Origin: an uncultured Pseudovibrio sp.
GTDB taxonomy: Bacteria; Pseudomonadota; Alphaproteobacteria; Rhizobiales; Stappiaceae
NCBI GenBank assembly: GCA_947496145.1
Contig: CANMBS010000021.1
Span: 27,158-91,157 of the forward strand
DNA: 64,000 nucleotides
Direction: 5' to 3'
Made by a program: the position numbers and the translations under genes. The notes beneath the pieces were generated by a model, which searched no databases, had not been told where the DNA came from, and saw only the letters and a program-made list of their open reading frames with translations. Shown here piece after piece: positions 45,014 through 55,404 of this stretch (positions within the stretch are counted from its first letter, which is position 1; the number at the start of each line of letters is the position of its first letter).

Positions 45014-46297
45014 TTACTCTGCGAGTGTGCTTCCCGGTAGCACGTCTGGATGTATCAGATTGCCTTCACTCTTCTTCAGCCCGATCCAGAATGGTGCGAT
45101 TGCTAAAAACATGAGTACTGCTGCCAGCAGGAAGGGGGCTCCCGGATAATACAGCTCTGCATCTCTTGCTGTGAAATGGGTGAAGAGTTGTGTCATGACC
45201 AGCGTTGACAGCACGAGCGTGAGGCCGAGGATGCTTGTGAGCGCACCTTGCAGGTGTCCCTGTTTGTCCTGAGAGACATGGTGGCTCATGAGAGCGACCA
45301 TGGCAGGCGGGATCATGGCACCAAGAGCAGCGAGTGGCAGGAGCAGGATGACAGCCAGCGTGTTGGGAGCAAACGCAAAGCCAAGCAATGCGGTGACAGC
45401 GAAGAAAAAGCCGTAAAGAACAGTTTTCGCCTCACCTTTGCGCGGGATAATCCAGCGGATCAAACCACCCTTCACGCTGGAAAAACCGATGCCGACAATG
45501 GCAAGGGAGAAGCCTACTTGTGCTGTTGTCCAGTTGAAGGCTTCAATGGTGTAGTAAGGCCAGATTGCGGTGTAAACGAAGTTTGCCATCTGGAAGAGGA
45601 AGAGGGCAATGAAAAACCACATCAGCACCGGGATCTGAGCAATGTCCAGCGCTGCGCCGATTGGGTTGGCTCTGCGCCAGTGGATTGGTTTACGGGCTGA
45701 CCGGGGAAGAGTTTCCGGCATGTAAAACAAGCCGTAGACAAACGTTATTGCGATCAGAATAGCAGAGACATAGAACGGGACGCGGATGCCGAGCATGGCC
45801 AGTGCGCCGCCAATAACAGGGCCGATGACAAAACCAAACCCGATGGCTGCGCCGACCATACCAAAACGGGTGGCGCGTTTGCTCTTTTCAGAAATGTCTG
45901 AGGTCGCAGCGTAGGCCGTGGCGTAGGTTGCGCTGGCTATTCCCGCCAGAAGCCTACCGAGGAACAGGACCCAGATCGATCCTGCGAAAGTCATGATCAG
46001 GTAGTCTACCGTCAGGACAGCAAGTGAAAGCAGAAGTACCGGACGACGTCCGTAACGATCTGAAATTGCTCCGATTGCCGGGCCGAAGAGGAACTGCATT
46101 GCTGCATAGCTTGCGGCGATGTAACCGCCCCATAAAGCGGCATCTGCAATGGTGGTCTGGCTGAGTTTGGAGACGAGGGCAGGAGTTACCGGAATGATCA
46201 GGCCAGCACCAATTGCGTTCAGCAAAACAGTCCCTGCAATGAAGACAAGGGTATGGAAGTCCTGTTTTGACCTGATAGATTGCAGAGCCGGCAGCAT
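45014..46297 (-). CDS. MFS transporter, TetA/drug:H+ antiporter-like
   Basis: A 427-residue twelve-span major-facilitator protein. Motif A is GAISDRYGRRPVLLLSL (loop 2-3), and GFVIGPVIGGALA in span 5 is the antiporter motif C, so it is an exporter of the DHA1/TCR type. A tetracycline label would be over-specific. It lies 106 bp downstream of liuC on the same strand and may be read through from the liu operon. Confidence 0.85.
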   Translation of the reverse strand: MLPALQSIRSKQDFHTLVFIAGTVLLNAIGAGLIIPVTPALVSKLSQTTIADAALWGGYIAASYAAMQFLFGPAIGAISDRYGRRPVLLLSLAVLTVDYLIMTFAGSIWVLFLGRLLAGIASATYATAYAATSDISEKSKRATRFGMVGAAIGFGFVIGPVIGGALAMLGIRVPFYVSAILIAITFVYGLFYMPETLPRSARKPIHWRRANPIGAALDIAQIPVLMWFFIALFLFQMANFVYTAIWPYYTIEAFNWTTAQVGFSLAIVGIGFSSVKGGLIRWIIPRKGEAKTVLYGFFFAVTALLGFAFAPNTLAVILLLPLAALGAMIPPAMVALMSHHVSQDKQGHLQGALTSILGLTLVLSTLVMTQLFTHFTARDAELYYPGAPFLLAAVLMFLAIAPFWIGLKKSEGNLIHPDVLPGSTLAE

Positions 46298-46403
46298 TCT
46301 TTTCTCGTTTTCGCTAGGTGCTATGTAACAAAGCGATCCAGCAAGTAAAGAAAAAACTCAACTTTTGCGCATATGACGCAGGCTCTGCGATCAGTGTGAA
46401 GAA

Positions 46404-47189
46404 CTATTTACGCCACGGTGGAGTTTCTTTCGCAAAGAATGCAGCAATTCCACCCTGAGCTTCAGAAGTTTCCCATCTGTCCGCTAGGGCATTTGCAGTG
46501 TGGTCGATCTGATCTTCTGCAGGCATGCGGGCCAAAGTCTGGCAAAGTGCTTTTGCGTCTGCCACGGCTCCGGGTGCGCAGTTCAGATAAGCTTCTGCTT
46601 CTTTTTGCATTACTGCATGCAGGTCGTCCGCTGTTGTCACTAAAGAAACAAGACCAAGATGATGAGCGCGTTCAGCACCAAAGGCGCGGGCATTCATAAA
46701 GACCTGACGGGCATGACCTTCACCAAGGCGGCGCACCACGTATGGGCCGATGGTTGCCGGAATGAGGCCGAGGCGGGTTTCTGTGAGAGCGAACTTGGTG
46801 TTGTCGGCTGCGACTACCAGATCACACACACTGAGGATGCCAACACCACCGCCATAGGCTGGGCCGTGAACGCGGGCAAGCAGGGGCTTCTTCATGCTGT
46901 CGAGGCGCTTAAGCATGCCTGCCAGACGATTAGCTTCCTGCATTTTGCCGATGCGGTCTTTTTCGGCCTGTGCCTGCATCCACTTGAGATCACCTCCTGC
47001 ACAGAAGGTTTCACCATCAGCCGCCAGAATAACGGCGCGGGTTTGCTCGCAGTTGTCCAGCTCTTCAGCAGCAGCGGCAAGTTCGTCCATCATTTCAGCG
47101 TTCATAGCGTTGTGCTTGTCAGAACGAGCCAGCCAGAGGGTGGTTATGCCGTTTTTTGCCTTCTCAATGCGAATGTTCTCATAGGTCAT
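46404..47189 (-). CDS. liuC: Methylglutaconyl-CoA hydratase (enoyl-CoA hydratase family)
   Basis: A 261-residue crotonase-fold enzyme. The oxyanion-hole segments are AADGETFCAGGDLKWMQAQA and VHGPAYGGGVGILSVCDLV. LiuC hydrates 3-methylglutaconyl-CoA to HMG-CoA. Assignment relies on its position at the end of the leucine cluster; its start overlaps liuE by 4 bp. GDLKWM is typical of LiuC/AUH-type hydratases. Confidence 0.88.
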   Translation of the reverse strand: MTYENIRIEKAKNGITTLWLARSDKHNAMNAEMMDELAAAAEELDNCEQTRAVILAADGETFCAGGDLKWMQAQAEKDRIGKMQEANRLAGMLKRLDSMKKPLLARVHGPAYGGGVGILSVCDLVVAADNTKFALTETRLGLIPATIGPYVVRRLGEGHARQVFMNARAFGAERAHHLGLVSLVTTADDLHAVMQKEAEAYLNCAPGAVADAKALCQTLARMPAEDQIDHTANALADRWETSEAQGGIAAFFAKETPPWRK

Positions 47190-48049
47190 GCGGCAGCGGC
47201 CTCTTTGATGGAAAGAATGAACTCTTGTGTTGCTTCCAGCTTTTCAATGTCGAGGCCGGTGTCGTAATCCAGCAGTTTTGCCATTTTCGCCACAGCCAGA
47301 GTGCTGACGTTACCTTTTGCCCCGGGGGCATACGGGCAACCGCCTAAACCACCGATGGCGGAATCAAAGGTGCGCAGGCCCATTTTGATACTGGACATGA
47401 TGTTAGCCAGTGCGAAGTCTTTGGTATCGTGGAAGTGACCGGCGAGCTTTTCTGCCGGAACCACTTTCAGTACGGCATCAAGCATCGCTTCTGTTGTCTC
47501 TGGCACTGCTGCGCCGATGGTGTCACCAAGCGAGACTTCATAGCAGCCCATTTTGAGAAGGCGCTCGGAAACCATTGCGACGTTTTCCGCCGGGGTTGGA
47601 CCGTCATAAGGACACTCAACCACACAAGAAACATAACCACGCACTGGAATGCCGTCGGCACTGGCAGCCTCTAAGATCGGCTCAAAGCGCTCGAAGCTCT
47701 CTTCGATGGAACAGTTGATGTTCTTGTTTGAAAAGCCCTCAGATGCGGAAGCGAAGATTGCGACTTCATCTGCTCCAGCTGCTTTAGCGCCTTCATACCC
47801 CCTGAGATTTGGTGTCAAAGCGGTATAGCGAATGCCCGGTTTGCGGTTGATGCCCGCAAAGACGTCCGCAGCATCTGCCATTTGCGGCACCCATTTGGGT
47901 GAAACAAAGCTGGATGTTTCGATCTTCCCGAAGCCGCATTCAGAGAGGCGGTTGATCAGTTCGATCTTGTCTGCTGTTGGAATAAGCGTCTTTTCATTTT
48001 GCAGGCCATCGCGTGGACCCATTTCGAAAATAGTGAGTTTCTTACTCAT
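47186..48049 (-). CDS. liuE: Hydroxymethylglutaryl-CoA lyase
   Basis: A 287-residue (beta/alpha)8 lyase that splits HMG-CoA to acetyl-CoA and acetoacetate. EMGPRDGLQNEK at the N-terminus holds the metal Asp and catalytic Arg, and GHFHDTKDFALAN gives the metal-binding His pair. The active-site Cys lies in GLGGCPYAPGAKGNV. Last but one step of leucine catabolism. Confidence 0.95.
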   Translation of the reverse strand: MSKKLTIFEMGPRDGLQNEKTLIPTADKIELINRLSECGFGKIETSSFVSPKWVPQMADAADVFAGINRKPGIRYTALTPNLRGYEGAKAAGADEVAIFASASEGFSNKNINCSIEESFERFEPILEAASADGIPVRGYVSCVVECPYDGPTPAENVAMVSERLLKMGCYEVSLGDTIGAAVPETTEAMLDAVLKVVPAEKLAGHFHDTKDFALANIMSSIKMGLRTFDSAIGGLGGCPYAPGAKGNVSTLAVAKMAKLLDYDTGLDIEKLEATQEFILSIKEAAAA

Positions 48050-48055
48050 CGCTGA

Positions 48056-49687
48056 TCAAATCTCCTCGTCGATAGCACGGGCACGAAGTTCTCTGCGGAT
48101 CACCTTTCCGGTTGTTGTCATTGGCAGGGCTTCGACAAATTCCAGTTCTCGCGGATATTCATGTGCAGCCAGTCGCTGCTTAACGAAGTCAGATAGTTCT
48201 TTTGCCAGTTCTTCAGAGGGCTCAATACCTTCCTTCAGAACAATGTAGGCCTTTACAATTTCTGTGCGCAGCTTGTCCGGCTTGCCGATAACACCAGCCA
48301 TGGCAACCGCGTCATGCTTCAGCAGGCAGTCTTCGATTTCACCCGGACCGATGCGGTAGCCTGATGATGTGATGACATCATCATCGCGGCCCACAAACTG
48401 GATGGAACCGTCCTTGTTCATCACACCTTTGTCACCCGTTATGAGGAAGTCTCCGATGAACTTCTTCTTCGTGGCCTCCGGATTCTGCCAGTATTCAAGG
48501 AACATGACGGGGTTAGGAGCACGCACGCCAATGTTACCAAGCTGGCCGGGTTCCAGAATGGTTCCATCATTGTCCACGATCTGCACATCAAAGCCGGGAA
48601 CGGGCTTTCCCGTTACGCCGGGCGCGGTTTCCATGAGTTTGGCGCAGGTTGCGAGAACAAGGTTACATTCGGTTTGACCATAAAACTCGCTGATCGTCAG
48701 ACCGAAGGTATCACGGCCCCACTGGATCAGTTCAGTGCCAAGAGCTTCGCCGCCACTGCCGAGGGAACGCAGCGAGTAGTTCCAGCGTTCTTGCGGTTTC
48801 TCCACCGTCCTCATCATCTTGAGTGCGGTTGGTGGAATGAAGGCATTGCGGATTTTCTGGTCTTGCAGCAGTTGGAAGGCTGCTTCGCCACCGAATTTCT
48901 TAAAGCGACATGCGACAACGGGAATTCCGTGGTGCAGGCTTGGCAGAAGCACGTCGATCAGGCCACCGATCCATGCCCAATCCGCCGGGGTCCAGAAACG
49001 GTCACCGTCTTTAGGAAACATGTTGTGGGGCATCTCCACACCGGGCAGATGACCGAGCAAGGTGCGGTGCGCGTGCAACGCGCCCTTAGGCTGGCCTGTG
49101 GTGCCAGAGGTGTAGATGATGATTGCCGGGTCTTCTGCTCTGGTCTTAACTGGAGCGAAGTCTTCACTCTGACTCGCTATTTCCTCATGGAGAGAGCGGG
49201 TACCAAAGTCTGTGCCTTCAATGTTCAGAACCAACTCAAGCGCGGGCAGTTGATCGCGGATTTTTGCGATTTTCTTCGCGCCAGTATTATTGGTAATCAG
49301 GGCCTTTGCACCGGAATTCTCCAGCCTGTACTCCAGCGCCTCTTCCCCAAACAGGGAAAAGAGTGGAATGGAGATGCCGCCCAGTTTGTGAATGGCAATG
49401 TGAGAGAATGCAGTTTCTGGTGCCTGAGGCAGCAGGATGCCAACGCGATCACCACGGTTAACGCCCTGTGACACCAGCAGATTGGCAAGCTGATTGCTAA
49501 GGCGCTTCAGGTTTCCAAAACTGTAGATGGTTGTCGGGCCGTCTTCCTGCGCGAAAATAAGTGCTTCGCGGGCGGGGTCTTTGCCCGCCCACTTGTCACA
49601 GATATCTACGCCAATGTTGAAGAACTCCGGGATATGCCAATGAAACTTTTCACGCAGCTCTTCATAGGTATTCGCAGATGGCAGCAC
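48056..49687 (-). CDS. AMP-forming acyl-CoA synthetase within the liu operon
   Basis: A 543-residue ANL-superfamily ligase. P-loop-like YTSGTTGQPKGALHAHR, A5 motif YGQTECNLV, hinge GRDDDVITSSGYRIGP (A8) and the C-terminal catalytic Lys in PMTTTGKVIRREL are all present. Domain layout matches medium-chain (MACS-type) synthetases. Set between liuD and liuE, it may activate acetoacetate, the end product of the pathway, or isovalerate at its start; sequence alone does not decide. Adjacent genes are within 10 bases on both sides. Confidence 0.85.
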   Translation of the reverse strand: MLPSANTYEELREKFHWHIPEFFNIGVDICDKWAGKDPAREALIFAQEDGPTTIYSFGNLKRLSNQLANLLVSQGVNRGDRVGILLPQAPETAFSHIAIHKLGGISIPLFSLFGEEALEYRLENSGAKALITNNTGAKKIAKIRDQLPALELVLNIEGTDFGTRSLHEEIASQSEDFAPVKTRAEDPAIIIYTSGTTGQPKGALHAHRTLLGHLPGVEMPHNMFPKDGDRFWTPADWAWIGGLIDVLLPSLHHGIPVVACRFKKFGGEAAFQLLQDQKIRNAFIPPTALKMMRTVEKPQERWNYSLRSLGSGGEALGTELIQWGRDTFGLTISEFYGQTECNLVLATCAKLMETAPGVTGKPVPGFDVQIVDNDGTILEPGQLGNIGVRAPNPVMFLEYWQNPEATKKKFIGDFLITGDKGVMNKDGSIQFVGRDDDVITSSGYRIGPGEIEDCLLKHDAVAMAGVIGKPDKLRTEIVKAYIVLKEGIEPSEELAKELSDFVKQRLAAHEYPRELEFVEALPMTTTGKVIRRELRARAIDEEI

Positions 49688-49690
49688 AGC

Positions 49691-51679
49691 TTATTCCTCC
49701 TCCTCAAGGGTGAGGAGTATAGCGCCTTCTTCTACCTGATCACCTGCGGAAGCCATCACTTCTGCCACCACGCCATCACGCGGTGCTTTCAAAGAGTGTT
49801 CCATCTTCATGGCTTCGGTGACGATGAGTGTTTCGCCCTCAGTAACCTTGTCACCTGCCTGACAGTTGACCGCCCGCACCAGACCTGGCATTGGCGAGGT
49901 GATGGCGTTGCCGGAAGCGCCGCTTTCATCTTGCTCTGCCAGATGATCTGGTAAGTCGAAGTGCCACGTGACACCCTCAGAGAAGAGGGTGAGGCTGGTG
50001 CTTTCAGCAAAAAAGTCCGCAGACATGATCTGACCGCAGAAGTCCACACGAATGTGGTTGTTGCTGGTGGACTGGATACGAAGATCAAGGGCCTTGCCAT
50101 CAATAGTCACCGTCAGACGACCATCGCTATGACGGCTTGCGGTGACCTCAGTCAGTTCTCCACGCCATGACAGGTGCGCGACTTGACTTGCAGAGTTCCA
50201 ATGACGCCAACCAGACAAGCTTGCCCACGGGTCGTCTTCCACCAGCTCCGGTTCTGATGCGAAGCCAAGCTCGATCAGTGCTGCCATTGCAAAAGCGTGT
50301 TCAGTTGGCGCGGTGGGCTTGGTTAGTTCCTCCAGCTCACGGTCAATGAGGCCCGTATCCATCTCGCCTTTCGCAAAACCGTCGTGGTTACACAGGCGAT
50401 GCAGGAAGGTGATGTTGGTGATACAGCCGACGGCCTGACTCTTTTCCAATGCCAGAGACAGTTTCGCCAGAGCTGCTTCACGGGTTTCGCCGTGACAGAT
50501 CACCTTTGCGATCATTGGATCGTAGTAAGGGGTGATCGTATCGCCTCGGCGCACGCCGCTGTCGATGCGGGCAAACAGTTCTGGCAGTTTCAGCTCGTTC
50601 AGCGTTCCGGTTGCTGGCAGGAAGCCTGCTTCAGCATCTTCTGCGTAGATACGGGCTTCGAAGGCGTGACCGGAGATGGTCAGCTCATCCTGTGCCAGAG
50701 GGAGAGTGCCACCTGCTGCGACGGAAAGCTGCCAGTTGACCAGATCCTGTCCCGTGATTGCCTCGGTAACCGGGTGTTCCACCTGTAGACGGGTGTTCAT
50801 TTCCATGAACCAGAAGCGATCAGAGCGCAGGCCTTCAGAGCCATCAACGATGAACTCAACGGTTCCAGCACTTTCATAACCCACGGCCTGAGCAGCTTTC
50901 ACCGCCGCTTCACCCATGGCATTGCGCATCTCTTCGCTCATGCCGGGGGCAGGGGCTTCCTCGATCACCTTCTGGTGACGACGCTGCAAGGAGCAGTCAC
51001 GCTCGAACAGGTGAACGGCGTTGCCATGACCGTCACAGAAGACCTGCACCTCGATGTGGCGAGGGGAGAGGATGTACTTCTCGATGAGAACACGAGGATC
51101 ACCGAAGCTGGACTGGCCTTCACGCTGAGCGCCTTCCAGTGCTTCGATGAAGTCTGCCGGGTCATCAACGCGGCGCATACCTTTACCGCCGCCGCCAGCG
51201 CGGGCTTTGATGAGGACCGGATAGCCGATCTTTTCAGCTTCGCCTTTCAGGAACTCGCCGTCCTGATTGTCGCCGTGGTAACCGGGAACGACAGGCACGC
51301 TGGATTCTTCCATGAGCTTCTTAGCAGCGTCCTTCAGGCCCATCGCCCGGATTGCGTCAGCGGGTGGACCAATGAAGACGAGGCCTGCTGCTTCCACCGC
51401 TTCCACGAACTCAGGGTTTTCCGAAAGGAAACCGTAGCCGGGGTGGATGGCGTCAGCGCCGCTGGTTTCAGCAGCTTTGAGAAGCTCTGGAATATTGAGG
51501 TAGCTTTCTGCCACTGGCGCTGGGCCGAGGCGATAAGCTTCGTCTGCCATTTGCACGTGGCGGGCATCGCGGTCTGCGTCTGAGTAGACCGCTACCACCT
51601 TGATGCCGAGGGCTTTTGCAGATTTTGCAACACGGCAAGCAATTTCACCGCGGTTCGCAATAAGGATTTTCTTGAACAT
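49691..51679 (-). CDS. liuD: Methylcrotonyl-CoA carboxylase biotin-containing alpha subunit
   Basis: A 662-residue subunit: biotin carboxylase domain (1-450; RGEIACRVAKSAKALGIK, ATP-grasp loop KARAGGGGKGMRRV, catalytic EMNTRLQVEHPVTEAITG) followed by a linker/BT region and a C-terminal biotinyl domain with the biotin Lys625 in TEAMKMEHSL. It carboxylates biotin with bicarbonate and ATP for transfer by LiuB. Acetyl- or propionyl-CoA carboxylase alpha subunits look alike; operon context selects methylcrotonyl-CoA. Confidence 0.93.
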   Translation of the reverse strand: MFKKILIANRGEIACRVAKSAKALGIKVVAVYSDADRDARHVQMADEAYRLGPAPVAESYLNIPELLKAAETSGADAIHPGYGFLSENPEFVEAVEAAGLVFIGPPADAIRAMGLKDAAKKLMEESSVPVVPGYHGDNQDGEFLKGEAEKIGYPVLIKARAGGGGKGMRRVDDPADFIEALEGAQREGQSSFGDPRVLIEKYILSPRHIEVQVFCDGHGNAVHLFERDCSLQRRHQKVIEEAPAPGMSEEMRNAMGEAAVKAAQAVGYESAGTVEFIVDGSEGLRSDRFWFMEMNTRLQVEHPVTEAITGQDLVNWQLSVAAGGTLPLAQDELTISGHAFEARIYAEDAEAGFLPATGTLNELKLPELFARIDSGVRRGDTITPYYDPMIAKVICHGETREAALAKLSLALEKSQAVGCITNITFLHRLCNHDGFAKGEMDTGLIDRELEELTKPTAPTEHAFAMAALIELGFASEPELVEDDPWASLSGWRHWNSASQVAHLSWRGELTEVTASRHSDGRLTVTIDGKALDLRIQSTSNNHIRVDFCGQIMSADFFAESTSLTLFSEGVTWHFDLPDHLAEQDESGASGNAITSPMPGLVRAVNCQAGDKVTEGETLIVTEAMKMEHSLKAPRDGVVAEVMASAGDQVEEGAILLTLEEEE

Positions 51680-51691
51680 CTTGCGGCCCCC

Positions 51692-53299
51692 TTACATGCG
51701 GAAGACGCCGAATGGCGTTTCTTCGATTGGTGCGTTGAGGGTTGCTGCGATAGACAGAGCCAGCACGTCGCGGGTTTTGCGCGGGTCGACAATGCCATCA
51801 TCCCAGAGGCGCGCAGAGGCGTAGAGCGGGTGTCCTTGCTCTTCAAACTGATCGATGATCGGCTGTTTGAAGTTTGCTTCCTCTTCCTCAGACCATGTGC
51901 CGCCTTTGCGCTCGATGCCGTCGCGGCGCACTGTTGCCAGTACGCCAGCGGCTTGCGGTCCACCCATCACGGAGATACGGGAGCTTGGCCATGTCCAGAG
52001 CATACGCGGTGAGTAGGCGCGGCCACACATGCCGTAGTTGCCAGCACCGAAGGAGCCGCCAATGAGCATGGTAATTTTCGGGACCTTGGCACACGCCACA
52101 GCGGTGACGAGCTTTGCTCCGTCCTTGGCAATTCCACCTGCTTCGTACTTCTGACCGACCATGAAGCCGGTGATGTTTTGCAGGAAGACCAGTGGGATTT
52201 TGCGCTGGCAGCACAGCTCAACAAAGTGAGCACCTTTCAGAGCAGATTCGGAGAACAGGATGCCGTTGTTGGCGATGATGCCGACGGGCATGCCGTGGAT
52301 GTGGGCGAAACCGGTAACAAGGGTGGTGCCATAACGGGCCTTGAATTCGTCGAAACGGGAGCCGTCCACCACACGAGCGATGACTTCGCGCACATCGTAC
52401 GGTGTTTTCAGGTCCGCCGGGACGACGCCGAGGATTTCTTCCGGATCGTAAAGCGGGGCTTCTGAAGCTTGCAGAAGGAGCTGGTCCGGCTTGCGGCGGT
52501 TGAGGTTGGCAACAGCCTGACGGGCCAGTGCGAGCGCGTGGGCGTCATCGCGGGCCAGATGATCGGCCACGCCGGAGAGGCGCGTGTGTACATCGCCGCC
52601 GCCGAGGTCTTCCGCTGACACAACTTCACCGGTTGCAGCCTTCACCAGCGGAGGGCCAGCGAGGAAGATGGTGCCTTGCTCTTTTACGATGATGGTTTCA
52701 TCACACATGGCTGGCACGTATGCGCCGCCAGCGGTACAGGAACCCATCACCACCGCGATCTGCGGAATGCCTTTTGCGGACATGTTGGCCTGATTGTAGA
52801 AGATGCGACCAAAGTGTTCTTTGTCCGGGAACACTTCATCCTGCTGTGGCAGGTTCGCACCACCTGAATCCACCAAGTAAATGCATGGCAGATTGTTCTC
52901 CATGGCAATTTCCTGGGCACGCAGGTGCTTCTTGACCGTCAGAGGGTAATAAGTGCCGCCCTTAACTGTAGCATCGTTGGCAACGATCATGCATTCGATG
53001 CCGTTGACCCGACCTATGCCGGTGACAATGCCAGCTGAAGGGGAAGCATTGTCGTACATGTTATGGGCAGCAAACTGACCGACCTCTAGAAAAGGAGAGC
53101 CGGGGTCGATCAGTCGGGCGACGCGCTCGCGCGGGAGGATTTTCCCACGAGACACGTGCCGTTGACGAGGGCCTTCGCCCCCACCTGAAAGAGCTTGCTG
53201 GCTTGCAGTGCGCACCTCATCCATAGCGGCGAGGTGCTGGGCACGGTTGTGCTTATAGCCTTCCGAACCGGTTGCAGCCTGAGATTTGATGATTGCCAT
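51692..53299 (-). CDS. liuB: Methylcrotonyl-CoA carboxylase carboxyltransferase beta subunit
   Basis: A 535-residue crotonase-like carboxyltransferase that moves CO2 from biotin to 3-methylcrotonyl-CoA. Recognisable blocks are [54 protein letters not shown] and [20 protein letters not shown]. Its ATG shares one base with the liuA stop codon, so translation is coupled. Confidence 0.95.
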   Translation of the reverse strand: MAIIKSQAATGSEGYKHNRAQHLAAMDEVRTASQQALSGGGEGPRQRHVSRGKILPRERVARLIDPGSPFLEVGQFAAHNMYDNASPSAGIVTGIGRVNGIECMIVANDATVKGGTYYPLTVKKHLRAQEIAMENNLPCIYLVDSGGANLPQQDEVFPDKEHFGRIFYNQANMSAKGIPQIAVVMGSCTAGGAYVPAMCDETIIVKEQGTIFLAGPPLVKAATGEVVSAEDLGGGDVHTRLSGVADHLARDDAHALALARQAVANLNRRKPDQLLLQASEAPLYDPEEILGVVPADLKTPYDVREVIARVVDGSRFDEFKARYGTTLVTGFAHIHGMPVGIIANNGILFSESALKGAHFVELCCQRKIPLVFLQNITGFMVGQKYEAGGIAKDGAKLVTAVACAKVPKITMLIGGSFGAGNYGMCGRAYSPRMLWTWPSSRISVMGGPQAAGVLATVRRDGIERKGGTWSEEEEANFKQPIIDQFEEQGHPLYASARLWDDGIVDPRKTRDVLALSIAATLNAPIEETPFGVFRM

Positions 53300-54462
53300 T
53301 ATGCGGTTTCCTGGAAGAGCTCGCGACCGATGAGCATACGGCGGATTTCTGAGGTTCCCGCGCCGATTTCATAAAGCTTTGCATCACGCAGCAGACGACC
53401 AGTCGGGTACTCGTTGATGTACCCGTTGCCTCCGAGAGACTGGATTGCTTCCAGTGCCAGCTTGGTTGCGTTTTCAGCGGAATAAAGGATACAGCCAGCG
53501 GCGTCTTTGCGGGAGGTTTCACCACGGTCACAAGCAGCAGCTACAGAGTACACGTAGGAGCGAGAGGCGTTCATCAAGGTGTACATGTCTGCAATCTTGC
53601 CCTGCATCAGCTGGAACTCGCCGATGGACTTGCCGAACTGCTTACGCTCGTGGATGTAAGGGACAACCACATCCATCGCTGCTGCCATGATGCCCAGAGG
53701 ACCACCAGAGAGAACGACACGCTCATAATCCAGACCGGACATCAGCACGTTCACGCCCTTGCCTTCTTCACCAAGGACGTTTTCATAAGGTACTTCGCAG
53801 TCTTCAAAGACCAGCTCACAGGTGTTGGAACCACGCATGCCGAGCTTGTCCAGCTTCTGCGCTGTAGAGAAGCCCTTCATACCTTTTTCGATGAGGAAAG
53901 CTGTCATACCTTTTGGACCAGCATCCGGGTCAGTCTTGGCGTAGACGACCAGAGTGGAGGCATCCGGGCCGTTTGTGATCCACATTTTATTGCCGTTGAG
54001 TACATAGCGGTCATTGCGCTTTTCTGCGCGCAATTTCATGGAAACAACGTCAGAACCAGCACCCGGCTCGGACATGGCCAGAGAACCGACATGTTCACCA
54101 GAGCAAAGTTTTGGCAGGTACTTTGCTTTCTGTTCTGGTGTGCCATGCCGGTTGATCTGGTTCACACACAGGTTGGAGTGTGCACCGTAAGACAGACCAA
54201 CGGAGGCAGAGGCGCGGGAGATTTCCTCAACCGCGATCACATGGGCCAGATAACCCATGCCGGTTCCGCCGTAGTCGGGATCAGCAGTCATGCCGAGCAG
54301 GCCCATGTCGCCCATTTCGGTCCACATGTCATTCGGGAATTCGTTGGTCTCATCGATCTCAGCGGCGCGCGGCGCGAGTTTGTCCTGTGCCCAACGGCGA
54401 ATGGTGTCGCGAAGGGCGTCAATGTCTTCACCAAGACCAAAATTCATTACTGCATCAAACAC
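53299..54462 (-). CDS. liuA: Isovaleryl-CoA dehydrogenase
   Basis: A 387-residue FAD flavoprotein of the acyl-CoA dehydrogenase family. The catalytic base is Glu247 in [16 protein letters not shown], the helix-G position peculiar to isovaleryl-CoA dehydrogenases, which identifies the substrate class directly. FAD/substrate blocks [32 protein letters not shown] and the C-terminal [20 protein letters not shown] are intact. The start is taken as GTG 54462, with AGGAGG upstream. First gene of the liu operon, downstream of the palindromic operator. Confidence 0.95.
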   Translation of the reverse strand: MFDAVMNFGLGEDIDALRDTIRRWAQDKLAPRAAEIDETNEFPNDMWTEMGDMGLLGMTADPDYGGTGMGYLAHVIAVEEISRASASVGLSYGAHSNLCVNQINRHGTPEQKAKYLPKLCSGEHVGSLAMSEPGAGSDVVSMKLRAEKRNDRYVLNGNKMWITNGPDASTLVVYAKTDPDAGPKGMTAFLIEKGMKGFSTAQKLDKLGMRGSNTCELVFEDCEVPYENVLGEEGKGVNVLMSGLDYERVVLSGGPLGIMAAAMDVVVPYIHERKQFGKSIGEFQLMQGKIADMYTLMNASRSYVYSVAAACDRGETSRKDAAGCILYSAENATKLALEAIQSLGGNGYINEYPTGRLLRDAKLYEIGAGTSEIRRMLIGRELFQETA

Positions 54463-54532
54463 GGCGCTTCCTCCTGCTACCGAACCCGGCGGACCCACGC
54501 TCTTTACCGAGCTTCCCGGTGGATCGCGAATT

Positions 54533-54556
54533 AATTAAACGAACGTTCGTTTGATT
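54533..54556. promoter_or_regulatory. Palindromic TetR-type operator at the liu promoter
   Basis: AATTAAACGAAC-GTTCGTTTGATT is a 24-bp dyad with only one mismatched pair; its 16-bp core AAACGAACGTTCGTTT is perfect. It sits between liuA and the divergent TetR gene, 70 bp from the liuA start, the classic place for a TetR repressor that also controls itself. Confidence 0.8.
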
Positions 54557-54697
54557 AATAGCAGGCGTCAGGGTACCATGCAATAACCCTTAGGGTGCAT
54601 TTCGTAGTGTGATCCGTCGTTGATCATCGTACAGCTTATATTCTGGCGCTGTTGCTTTTGATGCGCTCATCATATGCAGATTGAAAAGGCTTGATCC

Positions 54698-55288
54698 GTG
54701 GCAAGAACCAAAGGCTCAGTTGGTGCAGATACTAAAACGGCGATTTATGTAGCAGCGAAAAAACTGATAGAAACCAAAGGTTTCGAAGCGATGACACTTC
54801 GCCAGCTTGCTGCTGAAGTTGGAGTGCAGCCGGGTTCTGTTTATCGTTACGTAAAGAGCAAAGATGAGCTGCTTCAGGCGCTGATGAACCAGCATATCAG
54901 CAGCCTGATTGAAGACTGGGATCAGTTGGAAGGCAAAGGGGAAGATCCCGTTTCCCGGCTCAAAGCATTTGTTGCGTTTCACATCCGTTATCACATAGAG
55001 CGCCGCGCGGATGTTGTGATTGCTAATCTGGAACTTCGGTCTCTTGGTGAAGAGTATCGCGCAGATGTGGTGAGCAAGCGCAGCCAGTATGAGGCCAACC
55101 TGCGAAACATTCTTTCAGACGGTGTGAAAGCTGGCGCGTTCCCCAAAGTAGACCTGGAAGTGGCCGCTTATGCCATTATCGCCATGCTGACGGGCGTTTG
55201 CTTCTGGTATCGTCCCGACGGGCGTCTTAGTATCGATGAGATCATCGAGGTGCACCAGAAACTGGTGTTGCAGGGCGTTGTGGGGTGA
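54698..55288 (+). CDS. TetR-family regulator, probable repressor of the liu operon
   Basis: A 196-residue TetR protein starting at GTG. The HTH spans about residues 27-50 (GFEAMTLRQLAAEVGVQPGS then VYRYVKSKDELL). The remainder is helical ligand domain. TetR-type control of liu genes (LiuQ) is known from other proteobacteria; here the divergent position and the palindrome between the two genes support the same role, with a branched acyl-CoA as likely ligand. Both points about ligand and target are inferred. Confidence 0.85.
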   Translation: MARTKGSVGADTKTAIYVAAKKLIETKGFEAMTLRQLAAEVGVQPGSVYRYVKSKDELLQALMNQHISSLIEDWDQLEGKGEDPVSRLKAFVAFHIRYHIERRADVVIANLELRSLGEEYRADVVSKRSQYEANLRNILSDGVKAGAFPKVDLEVAAYAIIAMLTGVCFWYRPDGRLSIDEIIEVHQKLVLQGVVG

Positions 55289-55404
55289 TGGTGCAACAGA
55301 CCTTGAAAACCTATGGTTGTAGGGTTATTTTTTATTATACATACTTTGAAATATCCAAAATATTAGCTTCTACCTTAGTTTTATTGTGTTCGTATGAGGG
55401 ATTA

